64,000 bases of DNA, taken from contig NZ_JAASQK010000001.1 in assembly GCF_011762195.1 (NCBI RefSeq), positions 186,001 through 250,000 on the forward strand, read 5' to 3'. Position numbers and translations under genes: made by a program. Every line of letters starts with the position of its first letter. Within the stretch, counting starts at the first letter, position 1. The stretch is from Sphingomonas oligoaromativorans (GTDB lineage: Bacteria; Pseudomonadota; Alphaproteobacteria; Sphingomonadales; Sphingomonadaceae). Shown in pieces: positions 37,710 to 47,236 of the stretch. Below the pieces are notes generated by a model, which saw only the letters and a list, made by a program, of their open reading frames with translations, did no database searches and was not told where the DNA came from.

Positions 37710-38609
37710 ATGAGCGTGCTGGCGGCGGGCGTCGAACTGGGCGGCACGAAATGCGTATGCGTGCTGGCCACCGGGCCGGGCGGGGTTGTCGCGGAGGAGC
37801 GCGTCCCTACCACCAGCCCTGAGGAAACGCTGTCCGCGATTGAGCGCGTGCTCGACCGATGGCAGGCGGAGAGCGGGTTCGCGGCGCTGGGGCTGGCCTG
37901 TTTCGGGCCGTTGCAGCTCAAGCCGGGCGCGCCCGACTATGGCTATATCACCGCCACGACCAAGCCGGGCTGGCGCAACACCGACGTCGCGCGGCGGCTC
38001 GGCAGCCGCTACGGCGTGCCGACCGCGATCGATACGGACGTGTCGGGCGCGGCGCTGGCGGAGGGGCGCTGGGGCGGGGCGCAGGGGCTCTCCTCCCATG
38101 CCTATATCACGGTCGGCACCGGCGTCGGCGCCGGGATCATCGTCAATGGCCGCCCGGTGATGGGCATCGGCCATGCCGAGGCCGGCCATATGCGTGTTCC
38201 CCGCTTTCCGGGCGACGATTGGAAGGGCGCCTGCACGTTCCACGGCGATTGCGTCGAGGGCCTCGCCTCGGGCTTCGCGGTGGAGCAGCGGACGGGCAGG
38301 AATGGCGGCGAATTGCCGGCCGATCATGTCGTCTGGTCGATGGTGGCCCATGCCATCGCCGGGCTTTGCCATAATCTCGTGATGGGATCGGTGCCCGAGC
38401 GTATCCTGATCGGCGGCGGAGTCGCGACCAAGCAGCCGCAGATCCTGCCGATGGTGCGCGCGATGCTGGTCGAGAGCCTCGCGGGCTATGGCGACGCGGT
38501 GGCGCTGTCCTCGCAGATCGAACGCTATATCGCGCCCCCGGCGCTCGGCGATCAGGCCGGGCCGATGGGCGCGATCGCGCTGGCGATGGACGCGCTCGCC
38601 GCCGCCTGA
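37710..38609 (+). CDS. ROK-family fructokinase
   Basis: A 299-residue sugar kinase. The ATP-binding N-terminus is AGVELGGTKCVCVLA; DTDVSGAALAEGRWGGAQG and ITVGTGVGAGIIVNG follow. The zinc-site region is CTFHGDCVEGLASG. This layout matches YajF/Mak/ScrK-like bacterial fructokinases, which make fructose-6-phosphate. ATG 37710 is chosen; an in-frame GTG is 15 bases upstream. The gene follows the transporter after a terminator, so it probably has its own promoter in the 150-base, AT-richer spacer. Confidence 0.88.
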   Translation: MSVLAAGVELGGTKCVCVLATGPGGVVAEERVPTTSPEETLSAIERVLDRWQAESGFAALGLACFGPLQLKPGAPDYGYITATTKPGWRNTDVARRLGSRYGVPTAIDTDVSGAALAEGRWGGAQGLSSHAYITVGTGVGAGIIVNGRPVMGIGHAEAGHMRVPRFPGDDWKGACTFHGDCVEGLASGFAVEQRTGRNGGELPADHVVWSMVAHAIAGLCHNLVMGSVPERILIGGGVATKQPQILPMVRAMLVESLAGYGDAVALSSQIERYIAPPALGDQAGPMGAIALAMDALAAA

Positions 38610-38622
38610 CGGCTCAGGCGGC
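38601..38622. terminator. Hairpin spanning both stop codons of fructokinase and leuD
   Basis: GCCGCCTGA and TCAGGCGGC form a perfect 9-bp stem around a CGGC loop. Each arm holds the Ala-Ala-stop end of one of the two convergent genes. It could act as a bidirectional terminator, though no U-run follows. Confidence 0.55.
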
Positions 38623-39213
38623 CTTCGCGGCCCCTTCGACCCACGGCGTATCGAGATGCGCCTTCGCCTCATGCGCGGCGATGGCGGCATCCAGTTCGAG
38701 CGTGATGCCGATCTCGTCGAGGCCCTTCAGCAGGCAATCCTTGCGGAAGGGATCGATCTCGAAGCGGAAGCGATCCTGATAGGGGGTCGTCACCGTCTGG
38801 TGTTCGAGATCGATCGAGATGGGATGGTCCTTCGCCACCTCCATCAGCCGGTCGACCTCCTCCTGCGGCAGCACGACGGTCAGGATGCCGTTCTTGAAGG
38901 CATTGCCGGCGTGGATGTCGGAGAAGCCCGGCGCGATCACGGCGCGGATGCCCATGTCCGCCATCGCCCAGGCCGCGTGCTCGCGGCTGGAGCCGCAGCC
39001 ATAATTGTCGCCCGCGATCAGGATCGGTGCGCCCTTGTAGCGTTCGTCGTCGAACACATTGCCGGGCTCGGCGCGGATCGTCTCGAAGGCGCCCTTGCCG
39101 AGGCCCTCGCGCGTCACCGTCTTGAGCCAGTGGGCAGGGATGATGATGTCGGTGTCGATGTTCGGGCGGCCGAGCGGGTAGGCCTTGCCCTCGATGGTGT
39201 CGATGGCCTGCAT
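38614..39213 (-). CDS. leuD: 3-isopropylmalate dehydratase small subunit
   Basis: LeuD pairs with LeuC to isomerise 2-isopropylmalate to 3-isopropylmalate in leucine synthesis. The swivelling-domain motifs are present: [33 protein letters not shown] and [10 protein letters not shown]. The 199 residues are normal for the bacterial small subunit. Its ATG overlaps the leuC stop as TGATG, so the two are coupled. Confidence 0.96.
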   Translation of the reverse strand: MQAIDTIEGKAYPLGRPNIDTDIIIPAHWLKTVTREGLGKGAFETIRAEPGNVFDDERYKGAPILIAGDNYGCGSSREHAAWAMADMGIRAVIAPGFSDIHAGNAFKNGILTVVLPQEEVDRLMEVAKDHPISIDLEHQTVTTPYQDRFRFEIDPFRKDCLLKGLDEIGITLELDAAIAAHEAKAHLDTPWVEGAAKAA

Positions 39214-40649
39214 CAGGCGAACTCCCTCACATCTGTCAGGTGGCCGGTGACGGCCGCGGCGGCGGCCATGGCGGGGGAGAGCAGATGCGTGCGCGATCCC
39301 GGCCCCTGCCGCCCGACGAAATTGCGGTTGGAGGTGGAGGCGCAGCGCTCGCCGGCCGGCACCTTGTCCGGGTTCATGGCGAGGCACATCGAGCAGCCCG
39401 GCTCGCGCCATTCGAAGCCCGCCTCGATGAAGATGCGGTCGAGCCCCTCGGCCTCGGCCTGACGCTTCACGAGCCCTGAGCCCGGCACCACCATCGCCTG
39501 CTTCACATTGGCCGCGACATGGCGGCCCTGCGCGATGGCGGCGGCGGCGCGGAGATCCTCGATGCGGCTGTTGGTGCAGCTTCCGATGAAGATGCGGTCC
39601 ACCGCCACATCCTGCATCCGCGTGCCCGGCGTGAGGCCCATATAGGCCAGCGACTTCTCGGCCGCGGCACGGCGCGCCGGATCGGCGAGATCGGCCGGAT
39701 CGGGGACGATGCCCGTGATCGAGACGACATCGTCCGGGCTCGTGCCCCATGTCACCAAGGGCGCGATGCTGGTCGCGTCGATGACGATCGTCTTGTCGTA
39801 GGTCGCGCCCGGATCGGTGGCGAGCGTGCGCCACCACGCCACGGCCTTGTCCCAATCCGCCCCCCTGGGCGCGCGGGGCTTATCCTTGAGATAAGCGAAG
39901 GTCTTGTCGTCGGGCGCGACGAGGCCGGCGCGGGCGCCTGCCTCGATCGACATGTTGCAGACGGTCAGCCGCCCCTCGATCGACATCTCGCGGAACACCG
40001 AGCCGGTATATTCCGCGACATAGCCAGCCCCGCCGCCCGCGCCCAGCGCGCCGACGATGGCGAGCGCCACGTCCTTGGGCGTCACGCCCGGCCCCAGCGG
40101 ACCATCGACGCGCACCTCCAGCGATTTCGAGCGCTTCAGCAGCAGCGTCTGCGTGGCGAGCACATGCTCCACCTCCGACGTGCCGATGCCGAAGCCGAGC
40201 GCGCCTAGCGCACCATGGCTCGCGGTGTGGCTGTCGCCGCAGACGACGGTGGTGCCGGGCAGGGTGAAGCCCTGCTCCGGGCCGATGACGTGGACGATGC
40301 CCTGCTCGGGTGCCAGCGCGTCGATGAACTCGACGCCGAATGCGGCGGTGTTGCGCGTCAGCGCCGACAATTGCTCGGCGGATTGGGCGTCGGCGATCGG
40401 CAGGGGCTTCCCCTGCGCGTCAGCTCTCGCCGTGGTGGGCAGGTTATGGTCCGGCACCGCAAGCGTGAGATCGGGGCGGCGCACCGTGCGACCGGCCGCG
40501 CGAAGGCCGTCGAAGGCCTGCGGGCTCGTCACCTCATGGACGAGGTGACGGTCGATATAGAGGAGGGCGGTGCCGTCCTCGCGCTGCGAGACGACATGCG
40601 CGTCCCAGATCTTCTCGTAGAGCGTGCGGGGTTTGGACTCGGTTGCCAT
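39213..40649 (-). CDS. leuC: 3-isopropylmalate dehydratase large subunit
   Basis: The [4Fe-4S] aconitase-type large subunit, 478 residues. The three cluster cysteines are visible in [12 protein letters not shown] and [11 protein letters not shown]. The N-terminal substrate region includes [14 protein letters not shown] and [20 protein letters not shown]. The gene starts at the ATG at 40649, divergent from the enoyl-CoA hydratase gene, with leuD downstream. Confidence 0.97.
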   Translation of the reverse strand: MATESKPRTLYEKIWDAHVVSQREDGTALLYIDRHLVHEVTSPQAFDGLRAAGRTVRRPDLTLAVPDHNLPTTARADAQGKPLPIADAQSAEQLSALTRNTAAFGVEFIDALAPEQGIVHVIGPEQGFTLPGTTVVCGDSHTASHGALGALGFGIGTSEVEHVLATQTLLLKRSKSLEVRVDGPLGPGVTPKDVALAIVGALGAGGGAGYVAEYTGSVFREMSIEGRLTVCNMSIEAGARAGLVAPDDKTFAYLKDKPRAPRGADWDKAVAWWRTLATDPGATYDKTIVIDATSIAPLVTWGTSPDDVVSITGIVPDPADLADPARRAAAEKSLAYMGLTPGTRMQDVAVDRIFIGSCTNSRIEDLRAAAAIAQGRHVAANVKQAMVVPGSGLVKRQAEAEGLDRIFIEAGFEWREPGCSMCLAMNPDKVPAGERCASTSNRNFVGRQGPGSRTHLLSPAMAAAAAVTGHLTDVREFA

Positions 40650-40768
40650 AATGCCGGTGCCTCTAGCGCGGGTGCGCGCGCTTGTCTCCGTTTATGTCCT
40701 TGTGGGCGTGATAGGCGGAATATTCGTGCGTCGAACGACGGTTCCCTTGACCGCGCCGACGCGCTACG

Positions 40769-40786
40769 CTTTCCGTAAACGTAAAG
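40769..40786. promoter_or_regulatory. LiuR-like operator before enoyl-CoA hydratase gene
   Basis: CTTTCCGTAAACGTAAAG is an imperfect dyad (14 of 18 positions symmetric). It resembles the TTTACG-type sites of MerR-family LiuR regulators of branched-chain acyl catabolism. It ends 10 bases before the gene start and overlaps the ribosome site. The match is from memory of the motif, not a matrix search. Confidence 0.4.
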
Positions 40787-40796
40787 GAGAGGGCGG

Positions 40797-41576
40797 ATGA
40801 CCGTGCAACTCGGCGAAGGCATCGAAACCATCGAATCCGGCGGCATCATCGAGCTGCACCTCGATCGGGCGGACAAGAAGAACGCGCTGACCGCGTGCAT
40901 GTATCGCACCATGACGGCGGCGCTGGGCGAGGCATCTCAGCGGGCGGACATCGACGCGGTGCTGATCGCGGGCAAGGGCGACGCCTTCTGCGCGGGCAAC
41001 GACCTCAAGGATTTCCTCGCCGGGCCGGAAGGCGGGCAGGCCGCGTTCGAATTCATCCGCGCCATCGCGGCCTTCGGGAAGCCGATCGTCGCGGCGGTGC
41101 AGGGCCTCGCGGTGGGGGTCGGCACGACGATGCTGTTCCATTGCGACCTCGTCTATGCCGCGCCGGACGCGCGCTTCGTGATGCCTTTCGTCAATCTCGG
41201 CATCGTGCCGGAGGCGGCCTCCAGCCTGCTCGCGCCGATGCGGATGGGGCATGCCAAGGCGGCGTCGATGCTGCTGCTCGGCGAGCCGATGGATGCGGTG
41301 GGTGCCGACAAGGTCGGTCTGGTGACGGGCATCGTGGTGGCGAGCGACCTGCTCGCCGTCGCCCGCGCCAAGGCGGCGGCGCTGGCGGCCAAGCCTCCGC
41401 AGGCGCTCGCGCACACGCGGCGGTTGATGAAGGGCGATATCGTTCCCATTCTTGAGCGGATCGAGGAAGAGGCCCGCCTGTTCCGCGAGACCATGCAGTC
41501 GGCGGAGGCACGCGAGGCCTTCACCGCCTTCTTCGAGAAGCGCCCCCCCAATTTCCGTCGCGAAGGAAAGCCGTAA
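40797..41576 (+). CDS. Enoyl-CoA hydratase/isomerase family protein
   Basis: A 259-residue crotonase-fold protein. The oxyanion-hole segments are AFCAGNDLKDF and VQGLAVGVGTTMLFHCDLVYA. At the active-site glutamates of true hydratases, the sequence reads FVNLGIVPEAASSLL, with one glutamate retained. It may act as a hydratase or an isomerase. The start overlaps a LiuR-like dyad region. The stop codon overlaps the next start as TAATG. Confidence 0.88.
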   Translation: MTVQLGEGIETIESGGIIELHLDRADKKNALTACMYRTMTAALGEASQRADIDAVLIAGKGDAFCAGNDLKDFLAGPEGGQAAFEFIRAIAAFGKPIVAAVQGLAVGVGTTMLFHCDLVYAAPDARFVMPFVNLGIVPEAASSLLAPMRMGHAKAASMLLLGEPMDAVGADKVGLVTGIVVASDLLAVARAKAAALAAKPPQALAHTRRLMKGDIVPILERIEEEARLFRETMQSAEAREAFTAFFEKRPPNFRREGKP

Positions 41577-41872
41577 TGCCCGTCAAGATCGTCGCGTTCC
41601 TCACCCCGAAGCCCGGCCGCGAAGCCGATCTGGACACCGCCGTCCGCGCCGCCGTCGCGGGCGCGCGCACCGAGCCCGGCAATCTGCGCTACGACGCGTG
41701 GCGCGAGAAGGACGGCGTGCGGATCGTCATCGACGAACTCTATGTCGACCATGACGCGGTCGAGGCGCATCGCAACGCCGCCCACTACATCGCTTTCCGG
41801 GGCGCGGCGGGCGATCTGCTGGCCGGGCCGCCCGAGGTTACGGTCGTCGAGGAGATCGATGTCGTCGCGTAA
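41576..41872 (+). CDS. Antibiotic biosynthesis monooxygenase (ABM)-like protein
   Basis: A 98-residue dimeric alpha/beta barrel of the ABM/YgiN type. Family features are KIVAFLTPKPGREADLD at the start, EPGNLRYDAWRE, and the HRNAAHYIAF helix. ABM-fold proteins include quinol monooxygenases and heme or polyketide enzymes; the role here is unknown. Translation is coupled to the enoyl-CoA hydratase by TAATG. Confidence 0.85.
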   Translation: MPVKIVAFLTPKPGREADLDTAVRAAVAGARTEPGNLRYDAWREKDGVRIVIDELYVDHDAVEAHRNAAHYIAFRGAAGDLLAGPPEVTVVEEIDVVA

Positions 41873-41947
41873 TATCATTTCAATTGATGGTTGACATTTC
41901 GACCTAAGGTTGCGCAAGGCCGGTCCTCATTCACCTGAGGACCGTCC

Positions 41948-43801
41948 ATGCCCGCCTATCGTTCCCGTACCACCACCCATGGCCGCAACATGGCCGGCGC
42001 GCGCGGTCTGTGGCGCGCCACGGGGATGAAGGACGAGGATTTCGGCAAGCCGATCATCGCCGTCGTCAACAGCTTCACCCAGTTCGTGCCGGGCCATGTC
42101 CATCTGAAGGACTTGGGCCAGCTCGTCGCCCGCGAGATCGAGGCGGCGGGCGGAGTCGCCAAGGAATTCAACACCATCGCTGTCGATGACGGCATCGCCA
42201 TGGGCCATGGCGGGATGCTCTATTCGCTGCCCAGCCGCGAGCTGATCGCGGACAGCGTGGAGTATATGGCCAACGCCCACTGCGCCGATGCGCTGGTCTG
42301 CATCTCCAACTGCGACAAGATCACGCCGGGGATGCTGATGGCGGCGCTGCGGCTCAACATCCCGGCGGTGTTCGTCTCGGGCGGGCCGATGGAGGCCGGC
42401 AAGGTCGTGGTGAAGGGCAAGGAGGTCGCGCTCGATCTGGTCGATGCGATGGTGGCCGCCGCCGACGATCATTTCTCCGACGAGGAGGTGAAGTCGATCG
42501 AGCGTTCGGCCTGCCCCACCTGCGGCTCCTGTTCGGGCATGTTCACGGCCAATTCGATGAACTGCCTGACGGAAGCGCTGGGGCTGTCGCTGCCGGGCAA
42601 TGGCTCGACGCTCGCCACCCATGCCGATCGCGAGAAGCTGTTCCGCGAGGCGGGGCATCTGATCGTCGATCTCGCCAAGCGCTGGTACGAGCAGGACGAC
42701 GCGACTGCGCTGCCGCGCGGCATCGCCACCTTCGCGGCGTTCGAGAATGCGATGAGCCTCGATATCGCGATGGGCGGCTCGACCAACACCGTGCTCCACC
42801 TGCTCGCCGCCGCGCAGGAGGCGGGGGTGGACTTCACCATGGCCGATATCGACCGGCTCTCGCGCCGGGTGCCCTGTCTCTGCAAGGTCGCGCCGGCCAA
42901 GCAGGACGTCCATATGGAGGATGTCCACCGCGCGGGCGGGATCATGGCGATCCTCGGCGAGCTGGAGCGCGGCGGGCTGATCGACGCCTCGCAGCCGACC
43001 GTCCATGCCCCGACGCTGGGCGATGCGCTCGCCCGCTGGGATATCGGGCGGACCAACAGCGAGGATGTCCGCACCTTCTTCCGCGCGGCGCCGGGTGGGG
43101 TTCCGACGCAGACCGCCTTCAGCCAGTCCGCGCGCTGGAAGGAACTGGACACCGATCGCAAGGGCGGCGTGATCCGCTCGGCGGAGCATCCCTTCTCGAA
43201 GGATGGCGGGCTCGCCGTGCTGTTCGGCAATCTCGCGCCCGAAGGCTGCATCGTGAAGACGGCGGGCGTGGACGAGAGCATCCTCACCTTCCGGGGCGCG
43301 GCGCGCGTCTATGAGAGCCAGGATGCGGCGGTGGCCGGCATCCTCGGCAATCAGGTGGTCGCGGGCGACGTGGTGGTGATCCGCTACGAAGGGCCGAAGG
43401 GCGGGCCGGGGATGCAGGAGATGCTCTATCCGACCAGCTATCTGAAATCGAAGGGGCTCGGCAAAGCCTGCGCGCTCATCACCGACGGGCGCTTCTCGGG
43501 CGGAACGTCGGGGCTGTCGATCGGCCATGTCTCGCCCGAAGCGGCCGAGGGCGGCCTCATCGCGCTGGTCGAGACGGGCGATCCGATCCTGATCGACATC
43601 CCCAACCGCGTGATCCGCGTCGATCTCGACGAGGCCGTGCTGGCCGGGCGCCGCGCCGCGATGGAGGCGAAGGGCGCCAAGGCGTGGAAGCCGTTCGGCC
43701 GCAAGCGCGAGGTGTCGCCGGCGCTCCGGGCCTATGCGGCGATGACGACGAACGCCGCGCGCGGTGCGGTGCGCGATGTGAGCCAGGTGGAGCGGGGCTG
43801 A
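41948..43801 (+). CDS. ilvD: Dihydroxy-acid dehydratase
   Basis: Dehydrates 2,3-dihydroxy acids to 2-keto acids, the penultimate step of valine and isoleucine synthesis, and supplies the leucine branch. The Fe-S cluster cysteines are seen in [11 protein letters not shown] and [17 protein letters not shown]. The C-terminal [16 protein letters not shown] segment is intact. Its 617 residues match the long bacterial form. The 75-base leader contains TTGACA at about 41893 as a candidate -35. Copy B of the inverted-repeat element follows the stop. Confidence 0.97.
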   Translation: MPAYRSRTTTHGRNMAGARGLWRATGMKDEDFGKPIIAVVNSFTQFVPGHVHLKDLGQLVAREIEAAGGVAKEFNTIAVDDGIAMGHGGMLYSLPSRELIADSVEYMANAHCADALVCISNCDKITPGMLMAALRLNIPAVFVSGGPMEAGKVVVKGKEVALDLVDAMVAAADDHFSDEEVKSIERSACPTCGSCSGMFTANSMNCLTEALGLSLPGNGSTLATHADREKLFREAGHLIVDLAKRWYEQDDATALPRGIATFAAFENAMSLDIAMGGSTNTVLHLLAAAQEAGVDFTMADIDRLSRRVPCLCKVAPAKQDVHMEDVHRAGGIMAILGELERGGLIDASQPTVHAPTLGDALARWDIGRTNSEDVRTFFRAAPGGVPTQTAFSQSARWKELDTDRKGGVIRSAEHPFSKDGGLAVLFGNLAPEGCIVKTAGVDESILTFRGAARVYESQDAAVAGILGNQVVAGDVVVIRYEGPKGGPGMQEMLYPTSYLKSKGLGKACALITDGRFSGGTSGLSIGHVSPEAAEGGLIALVETGDPILIDIPNRVIRVDLDEAVLAGRRAAMEAKGAKAWKPFGRKREVSPALRAYAAMTTNAARGAVRDVSQVERG

Positions 43802-43815
43802 GCCAGCCCCCGGAC

Positions 43816-43899
43816 CGTCATGCCGGACTTGCTCCGGCATCCAGAGCCGCAAGCGATACCGCCTGACGCTCTGGACCCTGGATCAGGTCCGGGGTGACG
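43816..43899. repeat. Inverted-repeat element, copy B
   Basis: Arms at 43816-43846 and 43869-43899 (31 bases each) match copy A in order and orientation with a few changes. The 22-base loop has CAAGCGATACCG, the exact reverse complement of CGGTATCGCTTG in copy A. It lies between the convergent ilvD and HAD genes, 14 bases after the ilvD stop, so it could act as a bidirectional terminator or message stabiliser. Confidence 0.88.
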
Positions 43900-43909
43900 G
43901 AGGAGGGGC

Positions 43910-44602
43910 TTAGAGCGTCGCGATCCAGTCGCCGAGATGGGCGAGATGGCTCAATCGGCGATAGCGCTCGTGACCGACGGGTTCGTCGGCCCGCTCATGC
44001 TCCCAGACGATATCGTGGGGCACATAGGCCGCGAACGCGCCCGCCGAGAGCGCGGGCAGCACGTCGGAGCGCAGCGAGTCGCCCACCATCACCGCCTGCT
44101 CGGGCGCAACGCCGTGGCGGGCGAACAGGCGACGATAGGTGTCGGCATTCTTGTCGCTGACGATCTCCACGCCCGAGAAGCGATCGCCGAGGCCGGAGGC
44201 GGCGAGCTTCGTCTCCTGATGCAGCAGGTCGCCCTTGGTGACGAGCACCAGCCGGGCATGGCTGCCCAGCCTGTCCAGCGCCTCCTCGATGCCGGGGAAC
44301 AGCTCGATCGGATGGGCGAGCAACTGCCTCCCGGCGGCGAGGATGTCGGCGATGGTGCGATCCGTGAGCTTGTCGCCGGCCAGCTCCAGCGCCGTCTCGA
44401 TCATCGAGAGGGTGAAGCTCTTGGCGCCATAGCCGTAGAGCTTGAGATTGCGGATCTCGATGGCGGTGAGCTGCTCGCGGCTGACGCCCGCGTCGGCGAA
44501 GGGCGCGAGCAGGTCCGCGAAGATCGCCTGCGTCGCGTCGAAGTGCCGCATATTGTGCCACAGCGTGTCGTCGGCATCGAGGCAGATCAGCTCGATGGCC
44601 AT
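43910..44602 (-). CDS. HAD-superfamily hydrolase
   Basis: A 230-residue phosphatase-like protein. Motif I is LDADDTLWHN, with the nucleophile Asp (LDADD, an Ala replacing the usual Gly/Asp context). Motif II is LVTKGD, and motif III/IV is VMVGDSLRSDVLPAL. A helical cap lies at about 20-100. The substrate could be a small phosphorylated metabolite. Its ATG overlaps no gene but is 1 base from the cdd stop, and both are on the same strand. Confidence 0.85.
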   Translation of the reverse strand: MAIELICLDADDTLWHNMRHFDATQAIFADLLAPFADAGVSREQLTAIEIRNLKLYGYGAKSFTLSMIETALELAGDKLTDRTIADILAAGRQLLAHPIELFPGIEEALDRLGSHARLVLVTKGDLLHQETKLAASGLGDRFSGVEIVSDKNADTYRRLFARHGVAPEQAVMVGDSLRSDVLPALSAGAFAAYVPHDIVWEHERADEPVGHERYRRLSHLAHLGDWIATL

Positions 44603-44603
44603 C

Positions 44604-45071
44604 TCAGGCGAGCCCCAGATCGGCCGGCCCGAACGCATGGGGCAGCAGCGCCGAGAGCATGTGCCGCTCCACCGTCACGCCATCCGCCGAGGCGCAGAAG
44701 ACGGGCAGGTCGCGCCCGCCCATCTGCGCCGCTTCGTTCAACACCTGACGGCAGCGGCCGCACGGGCCGACGGGCTTGTCCCCGGTGGGAAGGCCGTCCG
44801 CGCCCTTCATGCCGCCGATCACCGCCACGGCGATCACGTCCGCCAGTCGCCCCTCGGCGTTCGCCGTCGCCAGTGCGACCGTCTCGGCACAGAGCGACAG
44901 GCCATAGCTCGCATTCTCGAAATTGGTGCCGGTGACGATCGACCCGTCCGTCATCAACAGCGCCGCGCCCACCGCGAAGCGCGAGTAAGGCGCGTGTGCA
45001 TGACGCGCGGCCGCCCGCGCCGCGTCGACCAGAACCGCGACGCCCACTTCTTCCACCGAAACTTCCGTCAC
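44604..45071 (-). CDS. cdd: Cytidine deaminase
   Basis: A zinc enzyme that deaminates cytidine and deoxycytidine in pyrimidine salvage. In 155 residues, the first zinc motif is NFENASYGLSLCAET, with Cys in place of His and the catalytic Glu. The second is PCGRCRQVLNE. The tetrameric small form is expected at this length. The start is GTG 45071, 2 bases after the UPF0262 gene. Confidence 0.94.
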   Translation of the reverse strand: MTEVSVEEVGVAVLVDAARAAARHAHAPYSRFAVGAALLMTDGSIVTGTNFENASYGLSLCAETVALATANAEGRLADVIAVAVIGGMKGADGLPTGDKPVGPCGRCRQVLNEAAQMGGRDLPVFCASADGVTVERHMLSALLPHAFGPADLGLA

Positions 45072-45073
45072 TT

Positions 45074-45556
45074 CTATCCCCGGATATGCAGCACGCAGAT
45101 CAGCGTGAAGAGCCGCCGCGCGGTATCGAAATCAAGTTCGATCTTGCCGTCCAGCCGCTCGCGGAGCAACTCGGCGGCGTCGTTGTGGAGCCCCCGGCGT
45201 GCCATGTCGACCGTTTCGATCTGCTGCGGCGTCTGTTGACGAACCGCCTGATAGTAACTGTCGCAGATCGCGAAATAATCTTTGATCGAGCGGCGGAAGC
45301 GCATCATGCCGAGCCCGATCGTTTCGATCGGCGATCCGTCGCCGCGCTGGATATCGATCGCGAGCCGCCCTTCCTCGACGCGCAGCGCCACCTTGTATGG
45401 GCCTTCATAGCCATCCGACGCGGGGCGTAAGGGCTTGAAATAATTGTCGTTCAGTAGGTCGAGCAGGGCAACCTTGCGCTCCTGCTCGATGTCCGCGTTG
45501 CGCCACAGGATCGTGCGCTCGTCGAGCGTGATATCGATGATCCGCGGGTCACTCAT
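45074..45556 (-). CDS. UPF0262 family protein
   Basis: A 160-residue cytosolic protein typical of Alphaproteobacteria. The pattern IIDITLDERTILWRNADIEQ, the phrase NDNYFKPL, and IKDYFAICDSYYQAVR mark the family. The function is unknown. It is the first of the leftward UPF0262-cdd-HAD set, which is likely an operon, and is divergent from dnaB. Confidence 0.92.
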   Translation of the reverse strand: MSDPRIIDITLDERTILWRNADIEQERKVALLDLLNDNYFKPLRPASDGYEGPYKVALRVEEGRLAIDIQRGDGSPIETIGLGMMRFRRSIKDYFAICDSYYQAVRQQTPQQIETVDMARRGLHNDAAELLRERLDGKIELDFDTARRLFTLICVLHIRG

Positions 45557-45600
45557 GCGGCCTTGGGTATCGGGTCCGGCAGCGCTTGGCGAGAGGCCTG

Positions 45601-45633
45601 TTATCCACCGTTTGGGCAGAAGTCTGTGGATGG
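45601..45633. promoter_or_regulatory. Two opposed DnaA-box-like sites upstream of dnaB
   Basis: TTATCCACC (45601-45609) differs from the TTATCCACA box at one base. TGTGGATGG (45625-45633) is a weaker inverted match. They sit between UPF0262 and dnaB, about 85-115 bases before the dnaB start. Regulation of dnaB by DnaA is only inferred. Confidence 0.4.
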
Positions 45634-45715
45634 AATCGTGGGTCGATTCGCTTTGGGCGGGGATATCCCTGTGCGTGCGGCTTGAGCCCGAGGGCAGACG
45701 GGCGGATGAAGGGGG

Positions 45716-47236
45716 ATGGCCGAAGCTTATCGAATCGTCCCGCCCGCCGGAGAGGCGGAAGCACCTGCATTGCCCCAGAACATCGAGGCCGAGGCCGCGC
45801 TGCTGGGCGCGATGATGATCGACAACCGGCTGTGCGAGGACGTGCAGGTGAAGCTGCGCGCGGAGCATTTCTTCGAGCCGCTGCACGGCCGCATCTACGA
45901 GCAGATCCTGCGGCTGGTCGACAGGAACATGATCGCCAACCCGGTGACGCTCCGCCCGCTATTCGAGGCGGATGAGGCGATGAAGCAGCTCGGCGGCCCG
46001 GCCTATCTGGCGCAGCTCACCGGATCGGGCGCGGCGTTGATCGGTGCGCGGGACTTCGCGATGCAGATCTATGACCTCGCGCTGCTGCGCGCGCTGGTCG
46101 GCGTCGGGCGCGGCATGGTCGAGAGCGCGATGGACACCTCCGACGAGGTCGATCCCAAGACGCAGATCGAGCAGGCCGAAGTCGCGCTCTACAAGGTGGC
46201 GGAGGAGGGCGGCGAGCAGGGCTCGACCAAGAGCTTCCTCCAGGCCGCCACCGAGGCCGTGAAGAATGCCGAGCGCGCGCTGAACAGCGGCGGCCATGTC
46301 TCGGGCATCACGACGGGCCTCGACAGCCTCAACGCCAAGATGGGCGGCCTGCATCGCTCGGACCTCATCATCCTCGCCGGGCGCCCCGGCATGGGCAAGA
46401 CCTCGCTCGCCACCAACATCGCCTTCAACGCCGCCCAGCGGCTGATGCGCGACAAGGAGGACGGCATCGGGATGGAGAAGTCGCTCGGTGCCGGCACCGC
46501 CTTCTTCAGCCTCGAAATGTCGGCGGATCAGCTCGCCACGCGTATCCTCGCGGAAAGCTCGGGGATCAGCGGCGAAAGCCTGCGCATGGGCCGGATCAGC
46601 CAGCATGATTTCCGCAACCTCGCCCGCGCGGCGGCCGAGCTGGAGACGCTGCCGCTCTATATCGACGATACGCCGGGCCTCACCATCGCGGCGCTGCGCA
46701 CCCGTGCGCGTCGGCTCAAGCGCCAGCGCGGCATCGATCTCATCATCGTCGACTATCTCCAGCTCCTGTCGGGCTCGGGGCGTGGCGGCGAGGCGAACCG
46801 CGTGCAGGAAATCTCCGAAATCTCGCGCGGCCTGAAACAGCTCGCCAAGGAACTGCATGTCCCCGTGATCGCGCTCTCGCAGCTCAGCCGTCAGGTCGAG
46901 CAGCGCGAGAACAAGCGGCCGGTGCTCTCCGATCTTCGTGAATCGGGCTCGATCGAGCAGGACGCCGATCTCGTGCTGTTCGTGTATCGCGAGGAATATT
47001 ACGTCAACTTCACCAAGCCGACCGAGCCCGGCCCCGACACAGGCGAGATGGACCCCGTGAACATCGCCTATCGGGAGTGGCAGCGTAAGATGGAGCAGGT
47101 CCATGGCGTCGCGGAAGTGGTGGTCGCCAAGTCCCGTCACGGCTCCACCGGCACGGTGCCGGTGAAGTTCGACGCCAAGATCACGCGCTTCTCCGATCTG
47201 GTAGATTCGGGCTACGTCGTCCCGGATTTCGAATGA
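45716..47236 (+). CDS. dnaB: Replicative DNA helicase
   Basis: The hexameric replicative helicase, 506 residues. The N-terminal domain (about 20-125, PQNIEAEAALLGAMMID) binds primase and loader. The RecA-like domain has Walker A AGRPGMGKTSLA (about 221-232), Walker B IDLIIVDYLQLLSG, and the arginine-finger/linker region SQLSRQVEQRENKRP with LSDLRESGSIEQDAD. No intein interrupts the Walker A region, although there is a short insertion (RLMRDKEDGIGMEKSLGAG) before the next strand. The stop overlaps the next gene by 4 bases (ATGA). Confidence 0.97.
   Translation: MAEAYRIVPPAGEAEAPALPQNIEAEAALLGAMMIDNRLCEDVQVKLRAEHFFEPLHGRIYEQILRLVDRNMIANPVTLRPLFEADEAMKQLGGPAYLAQLTGSGAALIGARDFAMQIYDLALLRALVGVGRGMVESAMDTSDEVDPKTQIEQAEVALYKVAEEGGEQGSTKSFLQAATEAVKNAERALNSGGHVSGITTGLDSLNAKMGGLHRSDLIILAGRPGMGKTSLATNIAFNAAQRLMRDKEDGIGMEKSLGAGTAFFSLEMSADQLATRILAESSGISGESLRMGRISQHDFRNLARAAAELETLPLYIDDTPGLTIAALRTRARRLKRQRGIDLIIVDYLQLLSGSGRGGEANRVQEISEISRGLKQLAKELHVPVIALSQLSRQVEQRENKRPVLSDLRESGSIEQDADLVLFVYREEYYVNFTKPTEPGPDTGEMDPVNIAYREWQRKMEQVHGVAEVVVAKSRHGSTGTVPVKFDAKITRFSDLVDSGYVVPDFE

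Noticed and set aside
46450-46500. Possible intein or insertion in dnaB after the Walker A motif
   Set aside because: The extra RLMRDKEDGIGMEKSLGAG stretch is only about 20 residues, with no splicing motifs; it looks like a family-level loop insertion.
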